64,000 nt of DNA from Prorocentrum cordatum (GCA_963575745.1 CAUYUJ010000162.1:47501-111500), one strand, 5' to 3'. Counted from the stretch's first letter, positions 42,413-53,301 are shown. Notes: generated from the sequence alone by a model not told the origin. Numbers and translations are program-made.

Positions 42413-42629
42413 CGCTCGGACGTCCATGTGTCTCGCGCAGGCGTCGATTCTCGCGCGCTGATTCTTCTGCGAATGCGACCCGCGATGCTCCTCAAATGGT
42501 CCCCGCCGATGTCTATACATACATAAACATACTATATACATGTAGATATGTGTGTATACATATATATATATATGTGTTTGAGATCTTTTTCATTTTAAAA
42601 AATGGACAAATCCGAGCGATGCCACCAAG
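42413..42629. repeat. Family C MITE expanded by an AT microsatellite
   Basis: Left CCGCCGCTCGGACGTCCATG and right ACAAATCCGAGCGATGCCAC. The middle carries an AT-rich stretch (about 42515-42575, with TATATATATATATG) that lengthens this copy by about 85 bases. Confidence 0.7.
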
Positions 42630-42637
42630 TACGGGGA

Positions 42638-42775
42638 GACCGACAGGTGCCCCTGCCGCTGCTCCCCGGGCCTCTCCCGGGGAGCCTTCGGACCGGGCGG
42701 GCCTTCGAGGCGAATATCCAGCGGCGGCGACGAGGGCCTCCCGGGAGGCCCCCCAAAAAAGGGGAAACCGATGCA
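42638..42775. repeat. Family F repeat
   Basis: GACCGACAGGTGCCCCTGCC, CGAATATCCAGCGGCGGCGA, CGAGGGCCTCCCGGGAGGCC and AAACCGATGCATG in family order. Confidence 0.65.
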
Positions 42776-42796
42776 TGGGCAGCTGTGCCAGTACAG

Positions 42797-42973
42797 TTAA
42801 ATCGGGCGTGTCTCCCTACAGGGTGATTTACGACGAGAAATTCAAAACAGTCAAAGACTATGCCCTCAAATGATCCCCAAATGGCCCAAAGAAGATTCAC
42901 AAAAATAGTCCCCAGACTAGTTGTTTTGACTATTTTTGAAAATTCTCCCTGTAGAGGGATAGGCCCGACTTAA
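42797..42973. repeat. TTAA-ended MITE (family A)
   Basis: TTAAATCGGGCGTGTCTCCC at the left and TCTCCCTGTAGAGGGATAGG then CCCGACTTAA at the right. TTAA is present at both ends. 177 bases. Confidence 0.85.
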
Positions 42974-42977
42974 AGGT

Positions 42978-43204
42978 ACAGTCGGAACGCATACGAGAGG
43001 ATCCGCGACAGGACACGAGACTCTTCCGACGGCAACATGGCATCCAACATGCACCAGACACAAAGAAACCCTGCTGAGGCCGCGACAGCGGTCACCCGCG
43101 GCCGACCCGCAGTCCGAACACGCAGAGGACATGAGAAGGGATGGACAGGACACAAGAATACCCTTGCTTTTGCAGGGTCGACCTGCCAATGCGCGCGGAC
43201 TGCA
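42978..43204. repeat. Family B element, longer copy
   Basis: TACAGTCGGAACGC at left, GCGCGGACTGCA at right, with GAGGACATGAGAAG, GGACACAAGAATACCC and GCAGGGTCGACCTGCCAAT inside. About 70 bases longer than the others. Confidence 0.65.
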
Positions 43205-43368
43205 CCCATCAGTCGGAAGAAGTAGGTAGAAACATGACGCAGGAAGGCGGACAAAGCAGATTGGGTTCGGGCCCGCATTGAGAGTAACAGACGCAGCAAA
43301 AGCACATCGATTCTCGAAGTAGGAAGGCGCTTGAAGTACATTACCTACTCCCAACGACCAGCGTATAC
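43205..43368. repeat. Family E element
   Basis: Left AGTCGGAAGAAGTAGGTA and right TACCTACTCCCAACGACCAG then CGTAT form terminal inverted repeats; interior has AGTAGGAAGGCGCTTGAAGT. It lies directly after a family B element. Confidence 0.7.
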
Positions 43369-43777
43369 CCCGTCCTCCTCTGCACCATCAAATTCGGGGA
43401 TGGACAGACGTCCCTTTAGTAAAACGTGGTTTAGTGAAAACGACCTGAGGCCCAAAACCTGGCGGGCGCATGCCTGGCAAGCTGACGGCCGCGGCGCCCT
43501 CTCGAGAACCGAAAACGGACAATCCACTGATCGACGTGTCACTGTTGGGGGTTCTGTCCACCCCCGAACATTACCTACTCTCAACGACCAGCGTATACCC
43601 CGTCCTCCTCTGCGCCATCAGATATGCCACCCTCGCGCTGCATCCCCGCGGGGTGCCGACGAGGCCGAACTCCCCAGGCGCAGGCGGGCGCCCCGAGCAA
43701 GCGCCGCATGCCCACGCGCGCCGGCGTCTGTCTTCCGAGACCGACAAGGAACTCAGCCTCTTCCTCCTCTGATCGGG
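43369..43777. repeat. Local direct repeat ATTACCTACT...CGTCCTCCTCTGC
   Basis: 43339-43390 and 43563-43615 share ATTACCTACTC, CAACGACCAGCGTATACCCC then GTCCTCCTCTGC, a duplicated family E end with its flank. Confidence 0.75.
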
Positions 43778-44735
43778 GGGAGGAGAAGGAGGAGGAGGAG
43801 GAGGAGGAGGAGGAGGAGGAGAAGGAGGAGGAGGAGGAGGAGGAGGGGGGGAATGAGAAGGAGAAGGCCTTCTCAGAAGGCGGCAGCACTCTTCAGAATC
43901 CCTCGCGCCTCCCGAGAAGTGGTATACACACTCTGGGGAAGCTCAGGAACCTCCTCACGAGGCTGGGGCACTTCCCAGCCATCTGCGAAGGCCTTCTCCC
44001 TCTCACTTCCCCCCCGGCCCGCCGCCGACGAAAGAGACTCTGCTCTCCCTCCCTCCGTAAGCATCTGGCTGCTCCAATGTTTTCGATGTGTGTGCTTCCC
44101 AGGGGCCAGTTATTCGTCCGGAGTATTTTTCTGGACGCTCCCGAGGCCCGGCGAGGGCTCCTGCAGGAGGCCCAAAACTGCAAAAATCCCGCCGCTTCGA
44201 TTTTTGTAAGAGCGTCGGATCGCCGGTGAGGAGGAGGAGGAGGAGCAGCAGCAGCAGCAGCAGGAGAAGGAGAAAAGAATGAGGAGGAAGAGGAGGAAGG
44301 GGAGAGGGAGGGAGCAGACGGTGAAGGAGGAGGAGGAGGAGGAGGAGGCGTCGGACCTCTGAGTCCTCTGAGCCTCCCCGCCCGCCGCGTGCGCGCCTCC
44401 CGCAGGCCGCAGCCCGCGATGGCGCCAAGCCCGCCCGCCACCGCGGACGCGCGTCCCCACCAGCGCGCTCGTGCGCCGCCCGCCACCGCGGCGGCGCGGC
44501 CGCGAGCATCGGCGGCGCGCGCGCTGGCCGCGGGCGCCCCCGCGGCTCACAGAAGGGTAAAAAAACTGCAAAGGGGGGGGGGGGGACGCAGCAGGGGAGG
44601 GGAGAAGAAGAGGGAGGAGGATGGAGGTGAGGGGGGAGGGGGGGGAGGAGGGAGAGGGGGGGAGGGAGGAGGAGGAGGAGGAGGAGGAGGAGGAGGAGGA
44701 GGAGGAGGAGGAGGAGGAGCAGGAGGAAGAGGCGC
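43778..44735. repeat. Three GGA tracts
   Basis: 43778-43868, 44226-44352 (with (CAG)n at about 44242-44262) and 44577-44735. Between them is GC-rich mixed sequence without a gene. Confidence 0.8.
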
Positions 44736-45470
44736 CCCCCAGGAGGGCACTTCGGCGTGTGGGCGGCACGTTGAGGCTCCTGGGGTGAACTGAAATCCGC
44801 CAAGACGTCGCCTGCGCAGGGGCGGCGCGGCGGGCCAGGAGCGTCGATGCCCTGACGGGCCTGGGACGGCCCCCCCGAACTCTAGCGGGGGTCCCCATGT
44901 GGATCGGGTCTGCCGTCTCAGGTCCCTCGGGGACCTGGCGTTCTGGGGCCGCGAGGGTACCCCCCCCTGGGACGGCGTGGATCTCGGTCCGCGTCGTCCC
45001 GCGGGTACCTGCTCCTGCGGGGGCAAGCTCCAACAACTGTATTGGCCCTCCCGTCACGCGGGCAAGGGTGTGGCCGGGAGGGTCGGTCACGGGCACGGCT
45101 CAAGACGTGGTCCCACCTGACCCCCCTGGGCAAGGGGGTCTGCGGGGGTGGGCCTGGACACCCATGACCTTCCCGCACCGCGTGCCCCGCGCGGTGGCCC
45201 GTTGGGGGTGTCCAGTGTCACCTGGTGCTGGAAAAGCCAGGTAGGCATGGGGGCCGCTCACCTTCGGTGAGTCGGTGCTGCACGTCGTACAGCACATGTG
45301 AGGCCGGCGCCTCGTTCCTTGTCCTTGTTCTCTCTCCTTCTCTCTTCGTTCTCTCTCGGGCCCGGTCGGCGGCGTTGCGGCTGCCATGCTCTAGGGAGTC
45401 GTGGGGGGTGGGCGTTTGGCCCCCTCCGCGTGCGGCGTGACAGACCTGTGTTGCGCGAAGGCTGTGTCGA
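44736..45470. other. No gene recognised
   Basis: GC-rich mixed sequence; no motifs. Confidence 0.4.
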
Positions 45471-45830
45471 GGAGGCGGACGAGGAGGCGGAGGAGGAGGA
45501 GGAGGAGGCGGAGGAGGAGGAGGAGGAGGAGGAGGAGGAGGAGGGGAGGAGGAGGAGGAGGAGGAGGAGGAGGAGGAGGAGGAGGAGAGGAGAGGATGAG
45601 GAGGAGGAGGAGAGGAGGAGGAGAGGAGTAGGAGGAGGGAGGGGAGGAGGGAGGGGACGGAGGCACGAGGGGGATGGGAACGAGGGGCAGTGGGGGGAGG
45701 GGAGGGTAGGGATGGGGGAGGGGTTAGAGGGGGAGAGGAAGAGAGGGAGGAGGGTAGAAGGGGCAGAGGGTGAGGGGGGACAGAGGGGGAGGGAGGGACG
45801 GGCGAAGGGAGGAGAGGGCAAGCTAGGTGC
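45471..45830. repeat. (GGA)n tract
   Basis: GGA grading into GGGAGG-type purines, about 360 bases. Confidence 0.95.
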
Positions 45831-48430
45831 GCTCGCGTCATATCTGCCGTCGTATCCCTCCCTCCCATCCCTTACCACGGTGTAGATCTCCTCTCGATTC
45901 GCATAATCGGATGTCGTAGCATGACATAGGATTAAATGTCATAGCATAGTGTTGAAGATTAACGCGTAGCATGACGTAGCATGGCGTGGCGACGCCCCAA
46001 AGCGGGGAGAGGGGCTTCGCGGCCCCAAAAAACAACGAACCGATACCAAATGTGTAATCATGTCCGATGGTTTCTTCGGCATGCATGTTTTTCGATTTTG
46101 GGGCCTATATTCGGAAGGACCGAAAACCAGGCCGTGGCATGGCATTGGAAATAATAACGCCAACGCTGTAGCATGGGGCTGGGACCTATTCGAAAGGACC
46201 GAAAACCATGCCGTGGCATGGGGCTGGAAACGCTGACGCCAACGCTGTAGCGGGAGCACGATTCGGAACGAGCGGAAGCGCGGAAATGAGGCCAGCGTTG
46301 CAGCGGGAGCGCGATTCGGAACGAGCGGTAGACCGAAAATGAGGCCAGCGCTTCAGAGGGAGCAGCATTTTGAAAAAGAAACCAAGCGCGGAAGCGCGGA
46401 CATGAGGACACCTAGCCTGACATATCATGGCGTGGTGACGCCCCAAATTTGGGGGGCTTATGCGGTCCAAGAACTCAACGCACAGGCACCGAATGTGTAA
46501 TCACTTCCGATGATTTCTTCGGGGGGTGGCGGACAATTTTCAGAATTCTGGGACCTATTCGAAAGGACCGAAAACCATGCCGGGGCATGGGGCTGGAAAT
46601 GCTGATGCCAACGCTGCAGCGGGAACACGATTCGGAACGAGCGGAAGCGCGGAAATGAGGCCAACGTTGCAGCGGGAGCGCGATTCGGAACGAGCGGTAG
46701 ACCGAAAATGAGGCCAGCGCTTCAGCGAGAGCAGCATTTTGAAAAAGAAACCAAGCGCGGAAGCGCGGACTTGAGGACGCCTAGCCTGACATAGAATGGC
46801 GTGGTGACGCCCCAAAGTGGGTTGGCTTATGCGGCCGAAAAACTCAACGCACCGGCACCGAATGTGTAATCACGTCCGATGATTTCTTCGGGGGGGGGGC
46901 GGGCCATTTTCAGAATTTTGGGACCTATTCGAAAGGACCGAAAACCATGCCGTGGCATGGGGCTGGAAACGCTGACGCCAACGCTGCAGCGGGAACACGA
47001 TTCGGAACGAGCGGAAGCGCGGAAATGAGGCCAGCGTTGCAGCGGGAGCACGATTCGGAGCGAGCGGTGGTCCGAAAATGAGGCCAGCGCTTCAGCGAGA
47101 GCAGCGTTTTGAACAAAAGGCCCAGCGAAAACCGCGTCCCGGGAATCCTGCGTGTACAATAACCAATACACGAAGGGGGGCCGGCCATTCCCCGGACGCC
47201 ACCAGGGGAGAGAGGAGAGTCGTAGTCATGTTGTGTAATTGGGAGGGAGGGGGAGGGGCAGAGGGGAGGGAGGGAGGGGGAGGGTCCAAGCTAGGTGCGC
47301 TCGCGTCATATCTGACATCCTACCACTCCCTCCCATCCCTTACCATGGCGTAGATCCCCTCTCTACTCGCACAGTCGGATGTCGAGCAGGGCAATGATCC
47401 CGAAAGGGTACGCGATGCATTGTAGAGCACGGCATGGCATGGCGTAGAAGAGCACCGCAAAGCGTAGTATGTCACAGCATGGCGTGGCGTGGCGTAGTGA
47501 AGAATTGTATCCCAAAGCTTTGCAACGCAAAGCATGGCATCGCACAGCGGCCCCGAACATAACATTGCATAGCATGGCGTTGAAGATCAAAGCGCAGCAT
47601 TGTATAGCACGACGTGGCACTTAAGCACTGCATAGCACAGCTTCAGCAGAAGGCATGGCATCGCGCAGCGGAACGCAACCTAGCATGGCATTGCATGCCG
47701 TGGCATGGCACGGGAAATGACGCCAGCGCTGCAGCGGGAGCACGATTCGAAACGAGCGGAAGCGCGGAAATGAGGCCAACGCTGCAGCGGGAGCACGATT
47801 GAGAACGAGCGGAAGCACGGAAATGAGGCCAGCGCTGCAGCGGGAGCACGATTCGGAGCGAGCGGTGGTCCGAAAATGAGGCCAGCGCTTCAGCGAGAGC
47901 AGCGTTTTGAACAAAAGGCCCAGCGAAAACCGTTCCCCGGGAATCCTGCGTGTACAATAACCAGTACGCGGAGGGGGGCCGGCCATTCCCCGGACGCCAC
48001 CAGGGGAGAGAGGAGAGTCGTAGTCGTGTTGTGCAATTGGGAGGGAGGGGGAGGGGCAGAGGGAGAGGGAGGGAGGGGGAGGGGCAGAGGGGGGAGCGAG
48101 GGAGGGAGGGGGGCAGGGGCAGGAGGGCCCGGTGCCGTCCCTCAAAAAAAACAAGGGCTGCGCGAGAGGCACGCGGGCAGGGCGCCGCACGGGGAGGGGG
48201 GAGGGGGGGCGGAAAGAGAGAAGAGGGGAAGGAGGGAGAGGGGGAGGGGGGGGGAGGGGAGGGGGAGGGAGAGGGGAGGGGGAGGGAGGAGGGAGAGGGG
48301 GAGGAGAGGAGGGGAAGAGAGAGAGGGGGAGGAGGGCAAGCTAGGTGCGCTCGCGCCGCATCTGACATCCTATCCATGCCGCCCATCCCTCTCCCACTGC
48401 GTTGCTGTCCGTGTACGCTGAGGTGTATCA
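45828..48430. repeat. Complex tandem duplication (boundary blocks, ~370-450-bp units, ~53-bp subrepeats)
   Basis: GACGCCCCAAA near 45990, 46437 and 46804 marks three units. Each has ACCGAATGTGTAATCA, TTCGAAAGGACCGAAAACCA and several ~53-base subrepeats (GCAGCGGGAGCACGATTCGG, AACGAGCGGAAGCGCGGAAA). A boundary block AAGCTAGGTGCGCTCGCG then CCCTCCCATCCCTTACCA occurs at 45830, 47286 and 48336. 47090-47260 and 47880-48050 are almost identical. GA-rich tracts at 47240-47280 and 48033-48335 are part of the duplicated unit. Confidence 0.8.
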
Positions 48431-48784
48431 CGACTGGCTTGGAGTTCAAGATGACAAGTGTGGGACACCATCGGGAGAGGGGAGATGCATACAGTGGGGA
48501 AGGACGAGGAGAAATTGGCGGATGAGCAAGCGGATGAGCAGGAAGAAAAGGAGGAAGATGAGGACGGAAGAGGACGAGGACGAACAGCAGCAGCAGCACG
48601 GAGTGGACTTCAAGGAACGGGGGGGCAGGAGGACCAGGGGAAGGCGGAGGAGGGACAGGAGAGGGACGGCAACAATGAAGCAAGACTCGGATCCACAAAA
48701 GTGGCGCGCGCTGGGGCGACAGCGCCATGCTGAACGACGGGGAAAAAACCCAACCCGAAATGAGACCCAGGCTGCAGCGGAAAC
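48431..48784. other. No gene; purine-rich
   Basis: Purine-biased stretch with (CAG)n near 48584-48598; no recognisable gene. Confidence 0.4.
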
Positions 48785-48788
48785 GTAG

Positions 48789-48822
<34 letters not shown>

Positions 48823-48995
48823 TAACTTTTTGGCGATCCGCGCGGATTCTTTGAATCCGCGCTTGACCCCCTCCCTGGCACGCGGAGCGCGCCAGAGGCA
48901 GCGTCGGAGGCGCCGCCAGCGGGCTCCCAGTGCGGATCCGAGAAATCCGCGCGGAGCACCAAACATTTATGTTTATGCCGTTTGTTTCTTCCTCT
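48785..48995. repeat. Three-way-junction MITE with a 31-A run
   Basis: Arm TTTTTGGCGATCCGCGCGG with partner CCGCGCGGAGCACCAAA and end TTTATGTTTATGCC. The left edge holds an uninterrupted run of 31 A (48789-48819), longer than in other copies. The central hairpins are present but less perfect. Confidence 0.75.
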
Positions 48996-49393
48996 GCAAC
49001 ACCAGTTTGGAAGGACCGAGAACGATCGAATGGGAAGAGTATCTGACAACAACCAGTTCGGACACGACCTGCGCGCAAGAGACACACTGCGAGGACCGGG
49101 GCGCGCGACTCTCAGATCGTCCTCAGCGGAACGAGAAATCCGCCGACCCTGTCGTCGTGGGTGCAACGTGTTTCCGGTTGCCCGTAGAATCTTACTTCAC
49201 GCATGCTGCGGCCACCGTGGCCCTTGCTCTGGTGTGACGTGTCGCGCAGCCTTGACCCACTCTGAAAGCATGAAACAACTTGACTTGAACCTCTGTTTTC
49301 ACAATTGTCACCCGGTGTATCTTACCACCCCTGCGTTTCCCTCACGAGGCAGCTTCGCCGACCTGGCGCCAACCGCGCCAGGCGAGGAGGGAA
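48996..49393. other. No gene recognised
   Basis: Ordinary composition without motif or repeat. Confidence 0.4.
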
Positions 49394-49681
49394 CTACTGG
49401 GATATATTTAGAACCAACACTTCTGGCCTTCCCAACTCGCAATTGATGTCCTGGTAGCCGCTGGCGCCGCTCCCTTCCGTGATGATGAGCCCCGGGCGCA
49501 AGACAATGTTCTGAGCGGATTTGGTCCAGCCCGCGTCGGCTGCTACTGTTGCGTCCTTGGGGACTGGTCGGATGGACGCACCGAGGGAACTGCCAGCTTG
49601 ACTGCGGAGCGTGACACTCACCTCCTCGGTGTTCTGCATGGTCTTGGCCTGAATCATGGTCTGGGTTTCTATTGTTCCCAT
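49394..49681 (-). CDS. Hypothetical 95-residue open frame
   Basis: Starts MGTIETQTMIQAKTMQNTEE and ends LGRPEVLVLNISQ, with balanced amino-acid composition and no low-complexity bias, unlike most open frames in this window. It begins just beside a dispersed repeat (49686-49800). No family recognised. It may be a gene fragment or an exon; the evidence is only composition. Confidence 0.3.
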   Translation of the reverse strand: MGTIETQTMIQAKTMQNTEEVSVTLRSQAGSSLGASIRPVPKDATVAADAGWTKSAQNIVLRPGLIITEGSGASGYQDINCELGRPEVLVLNISQ

Positions 49682-49685
49682 CGTT

Positions 49686-49800
49686 CTTAAGGACTACATT
49701 CCAAAAGTAATTTCGAGCACCCAGAGAGGTATCGAAGCAGTGTCTGCCAGACGCGCTAGCGCAATGTCGGACGAGCATCGCCCCCCAGGGCCCGACACGT
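49686..49800. repeat. Dispersed repeat shared with 21200-21300
   Basis: AAGGACTACATTCCAAAAGT, TTTCGAGCACCCAGAGAGGT, ATCGAAGCAGTGTC and AGGGCCCGACACGTG in the same order and orientation as the 21.2-kb copy. Confidence 0.65.
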
Positions 49801-49881
49801 GAAAAAATATATCCAGTGTGGGCGTTTTCGTGGTGCTCAAAGCTCTTTGTGGCGATCAAGGCTAAAGTGAGTTGGGACATC

Positions 49882-49920
49882 ATAGGGCTCACTCACTCAC
49901 TCACTCACTCACTCACTCAC
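49882..49920. repeat. (CTCA)n microsatellite
   Basis: About nine perfect CTCA units. Confidence 0.95.
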
Positions 49921-50201
49921 GGCGAGTTTGGTCTAGGACCTGAAGCCGTCCCCAGTCCTGCCCCTCCATTGCAGGGAGGCGGGGTCGGTTTTTAAAGGTG
50001 GCGCCACCAACCGAAAAGGGAGACTACCCCAGGAGGCGAGGGAGACACGCTGACGGGGACGACACGGGAGGACAGCAACAACATCATAGGGCTGGGCAGC
50101 CTCTGCATCGCGCGCCGCCTCGGTGCCCTCCTCCAAGCGCTGTGGGTGAGCACCCTCGCCCGTGCTTCGTCCTCACTGGGGCGGGCGTCGTCGGGCCGGT
50201 G

Positions 50202-50443
50202 TTAGGTCGGGCGTGTCCTCCTACACGCGGAGTTTGGACGAAGAATGGGACATGGATGACAGAAAAATCGTCGTCGGGCCAGTGTTAGGTCGGGCATGTC
50301 CTTCGAAAGGGGGGATCTTCGACGAAAAATGACGAATACCCAAACAAAAATTCAAAACTGATACAAAAAATACTCCAGAATCGTCCCCAGACTAGTTTTT
50401 TCTATTTTCAATACTCCTCCTGCAAAGGGCCACGCCCGACTTT
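50202..50443. repeat. Family A element with a duplicated left end
   Basis: A left end with its flank (CGTCGTCGGGCC, then GTGTTAGGTCGGGC) at 50187-50250 is repeated at 50269-50300. The second copy continues into a full element ending TCCTCCTGCAAAGGGCCACG then CCCGACTT. This looks like a local duplication of the insertion junction. Confidence 0.7.
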
Positions 50444-50604
50444 GAGGGCCACTGCGTGTCGCAGCCGCTCTGCTGCCGTCGCCACTGCTGCTGGTGCTCG
50501 GGGTCGCCGCTGGGAGCCCCACGCCCGGGTGAGCCGCCACGTTCCCGCCGCCCGTGCCGAGGCGAGAGATCCGGCTGGCGAGCAGCCTGCAGCCTGCGCC
50601 TCGC

Positions 50605-50755
50605 TTTAGGTTGGGCATGTCCCCCTACAGGGGGATTTTGGACGAACAATTAAAACATATCCCAACAAGATGCAAAAAAATGCTAGAACATCGTCCCCAC
50701 ACGATTTCTGCTATTTTAGAATTTTCCTCCTGTAGAGGGACAGGCACGACTGAAC
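50605..50755. repeat. TTAA-ended MITE (family A)
   Basis: Left TTTAGGTTGGGCATGTCCCC, right TCCTCCTGTAGAGGGACAGG then CACGACTGA. Confidence 0.75.
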
Positions 50756-50802
50756 CCTCGCTCTTCCAGCCACTGCGTCGCAAGGGAAGAGAAAAAACAT
50801 TT

Positions 50803-50946
50803 GAACAAAAAACGACATGAACTGAAACTTTGGGCGCTGCGCGCGGATCCAAGACGCGCGCAGCGCGCCGGGGGTGCCCAGCGCGGACCCAAGAAATCCG
50901 CGCGGAGCGCCCCAAAGAATATGTCTGTGGCGTTTTTTCTTCATCG
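50803..50946. repeat. Three-way-junction MITE, copy lacking one hairpin
   Basis: Outer arms AACAAAAAACGACATG and GTGGCGTTTTTTCTTC, inner stem CTTTGGGCGCTGCGCGCGG with CCGCGCGGAGCGCCCCAAAG. The centre is short (GACGCGCGCAGCGCGCC), so only one internal hairpin is left. Confidence 0.75.
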
Positions 50947-50994
50947 ACTGCAGCCTGCGCCTCGCTCTTTCAGCCAGCGCTGCGCACTGCCAGT

Positions 50995-51145
50995 GCTCGT
51001 CGTGTCCCAGCCTGGGAGCGCTCCCAGGGGCTCTCGCATCGCCCCACACGTCCGTCGGAGGCCCGAATTGTGATCGAGAAGCCACTGGAGGAGAAGAAGA
51101 TGGGGGGGAGAGGGAACGAGGGGAGGAGGAGGAGGAGGAGGAGGA
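50995..51145. repeat. Near-identical inverted repeat (partner 57545-57675)
   Basis: CGTCGTGTCCCAGCCTGGGA, GCGCTCCCAGGGGCTCTCGC, CCCACACGTCCGTCGGAGGC, CCGAATTGTGATCGAGAAGC then CACTGGAGGAGAAG runs into a (GGA)n tract. The reverse complement occurs at 57545-57675 with only a few differences, and there too the pair includes the start of the polypyrimidine tract. Confidence 0.85.
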
Positions 51146-51255
51146 GGAGGAAGAGGAGGAGGAGAAGGAGGAGAGAAAGGAGGGGGGAGGAGGAGGAGGA
51201 GGAGGAGGAGGAGGAGGAGGAGGAGGAGGAGGAGGAGGAGGAAAAGGGGGATGGG
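51087..51255. repeat. (GGA)n tract
   Basis: Homopurine; its start is included in the inverted repeat shared with 57545-57675. Confidence 0.95.
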
Positions 51256-51323
51256 GGGGGGGAGAGCCGTGGCCGTCGCCGTCGCTGTCGTCGTCGCTGA
51301 GGGGACCGGCTCAGGGGGAGGGG

Positions 51324-51640
51324 GCACATCGACCTGGAATCGGTGATGCGTCGCTGATGGATCGGCGATGCGCCCCCGCTGGCAAGAGCGCACGGCCCTG
51401 GGCAGGGGCAAGCCATCGGGGCCCGAGAGCGGCGATCTGTGGGCGTCTTGGGGGATCGGTGCGTCCCCCCCGGAGCCCATCCCCCCCCAAACGCTGCCCC
51501 TGGCTTGCGGGTGGTGACTCGGCTCTCTGGCGGCCGCTCGCGGCGATCCAGGCACCCCCGAGACGCTGTCGGCGAGGCGCAGCCGCTGGAAGGCATCCCG
51601 AGGCTGGAACACCGCCGAGAATTCGCGAGAACGACTGGAC
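51324..51640. repeat. Dispersed repeat shared with 39780-40040
   Basis: Lower-similarity copy of the block after the assembly gap: starts GCACATCGACCTGGAATCGG and ends GGCATCCCGAGGCTGGAACA. It lies between a (GGA)n tract and the possible membrane-protein exon. Confidence 0.5.
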
Positions 51641-51744
51641 AAAACTGTCATCTCGAGCCGTTCGGCCCCTTCACGTGGCCCCTGATCAGAGGGGGGCCTC
51701 TGCTGACCATGGCCGTGCCCCGCCCTCTCCAACGAGCAATAGAC

Positions 51745-51866
51745 CTGGGCCACGATGCAGAGGGCGATGCCGAACCCCATGTGGCCGGAGGAGGTCGTCT
51801 TCGCGGAGGCAAGCGCGCTCGCCGCCACGAGCACGATACCGAGGGTGACCAGGGAGACTCCTGCGA
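51745..51866 (-). CDS. Possible internal exon of a multi-pass membrane protein (cytochrome b561-like?)
   Basis: On the minus strand, TTTCTTTCCCCGCCAG (polypyrimidine then AG) precedes a 122-nt segment that ends at CAG followed by GTCTAT. It encodes VAGVSLVTLGIVLVAASALA, a short SAKTTSS link, then GHMGFGIALCIVAQ. These are two hydrophobic helices, the second starting with a His, reminiscent of cytochrome b561 helices (H-x-x-x-G with hydrophobic spacing). Phase is 1 at the start and 0 at the end. Neighbouring exons were not found, so this is a single-exon inference; a chance open stretch in GC-rich DNA remains possible. Confidence 0.35.
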
Positions 51867-51869
51867 CTG

Positions 51870-52385
51870 GCGGGGAAAGAAAATCGGAAAAATACAAATA
51901 ATTAGAAGAGACACGAGAAGAGCAGACATCATTAGACTACCAAGACGAATAGAAAGGTGACGAAGTATACGACTAAGAAAAACATAGAAGTCACTCGACG
52001 CGGAGGTCCCCAAAAGTGCATCTGTTTGCCCACGCCTTTTCCACCTACGAACGCGTACGTGCGAAAACATATGAACATGAACGGGTCTGAATGTGATTAC
52101 TTGGAAAGGAAGCAAGTAATTATGAGTGTGAATGAGCATGAGTGGGAGTGAGTCTATGCGCATGATTGTGAGTGAATGTGAAAAGTCTGAGAGCGGGTGT
52201 GAGCGTGAGAGATCTGAGTGGATGTTCAGTGTGTGGTCTGAGAGTGAGTGTGAGTGTGAGTGTCAGAGGTCTGAGGGTCTCTTAGTGTGAGTGTGAGTGT
52301 GAGAGATATTGACGGTCTGAGTGTGAGTGTGCGCCGTCGTCGCCCTAGTCGTTGTCGTCGTCGTCGTCGTCGTCCTAGTCTTCAT
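51870..52385. repeat. GTGAGT-rich and (GTC)n DNA
   Basis: 52100-52330 is GAGTGTGAGTGT-like; 52344-52380 is (GTC)n. 51870-52100 shows no gene. Confidence 0.7.
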
Positions 52386-52853
52386 CTTCGTCCACCGAAG
52401 CAGTCAAATCGCCTGAAACATCCCCACAATATGGACCACTTGGGGCACGGGAACCAACGCCCCGCCTGAGACCATCCTCACACATCTGTTCTGAGCGCAG
52501 ACGAATGCGGGGTCCGAAACACGCGAATCGTCTCAGACACTCCTGCAGTTTGGGCGCGAGCGGGCCCGTGCCATACCCTCTGGCGGCTTCACTTTGGGGC
52601 GCTGAAACAAGCGCCCGCCTCAGACATCCTCACAATCTGCTCTGAACGCAGACGAGTCAGGGGTCCGAATGAGGCAAACCACCTGGGAAATCCTTGCAAT
52701 CTGGGCGCGAACGGGCCTGTGATATACCCCGTGGCGGCTCCCCCTTTGGAGTGATGAAACCGGCGCCCCGCCCCAGACGTCCTCACGTCCTGCTCCGAAA
52801 GCAAAGGATGTTGGGCACCCAAAAAAGCAAAGCGCCTGAGACATCCCCACAAT

Positions 52854-53017
52854 TGAAGGGGCACCAGGACACACAAAGAAATACACTCAAATAGAGGGAT
52901 TCCCCATATCTTCCCATATTTTCTGGGTTTTTGTCTTCCCCCCCACTTCCCATATTTTCCCATATTTTCTGGGGAATCGAAGATTAATTGTGTCTGTGTG
53001 ATTCTTTTTCCTCCTGA
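52854..53017. repeat. Family S dispersed repeat, copy 3, with 5-bp target duplication
   Basis: 164 bases from TGAAGGGGCACCAGG to TTTTTCCTCCTGA, flanked by ACAAT on both sides (52849-52853 and 53018-53022). Removing it restores the host tandem-repeat unit (CCCACAATCTGGG), so the boundaries are firm. Confidence 0.8.
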
Positions 53018-53301
53018 ACAATCTGGGCACGAATTCCGGAGTGTCCCCACCTGTGGTGGCCCCCCCTTTGGATTGCCGAAACCAGCATCTCGCCTGCGAC
53101 ATCCTCACAATCTGCTCCGAAAGCCGAAGACGTCTTGGTACACAAGAAGGCCAAACCCGCCGGAGACACGCCCACAATCTGGGCGGGAATCCTGGAGTGC
53201 CCCTACACCTGGCGGCATCCCCCTGGGAGTGCGGACGCCAGCATCTCGCCCGAGACATCCTCACGACCTGCTCCGAAAGCCAAGGGTGTTGGGCACCTAA
53301 G

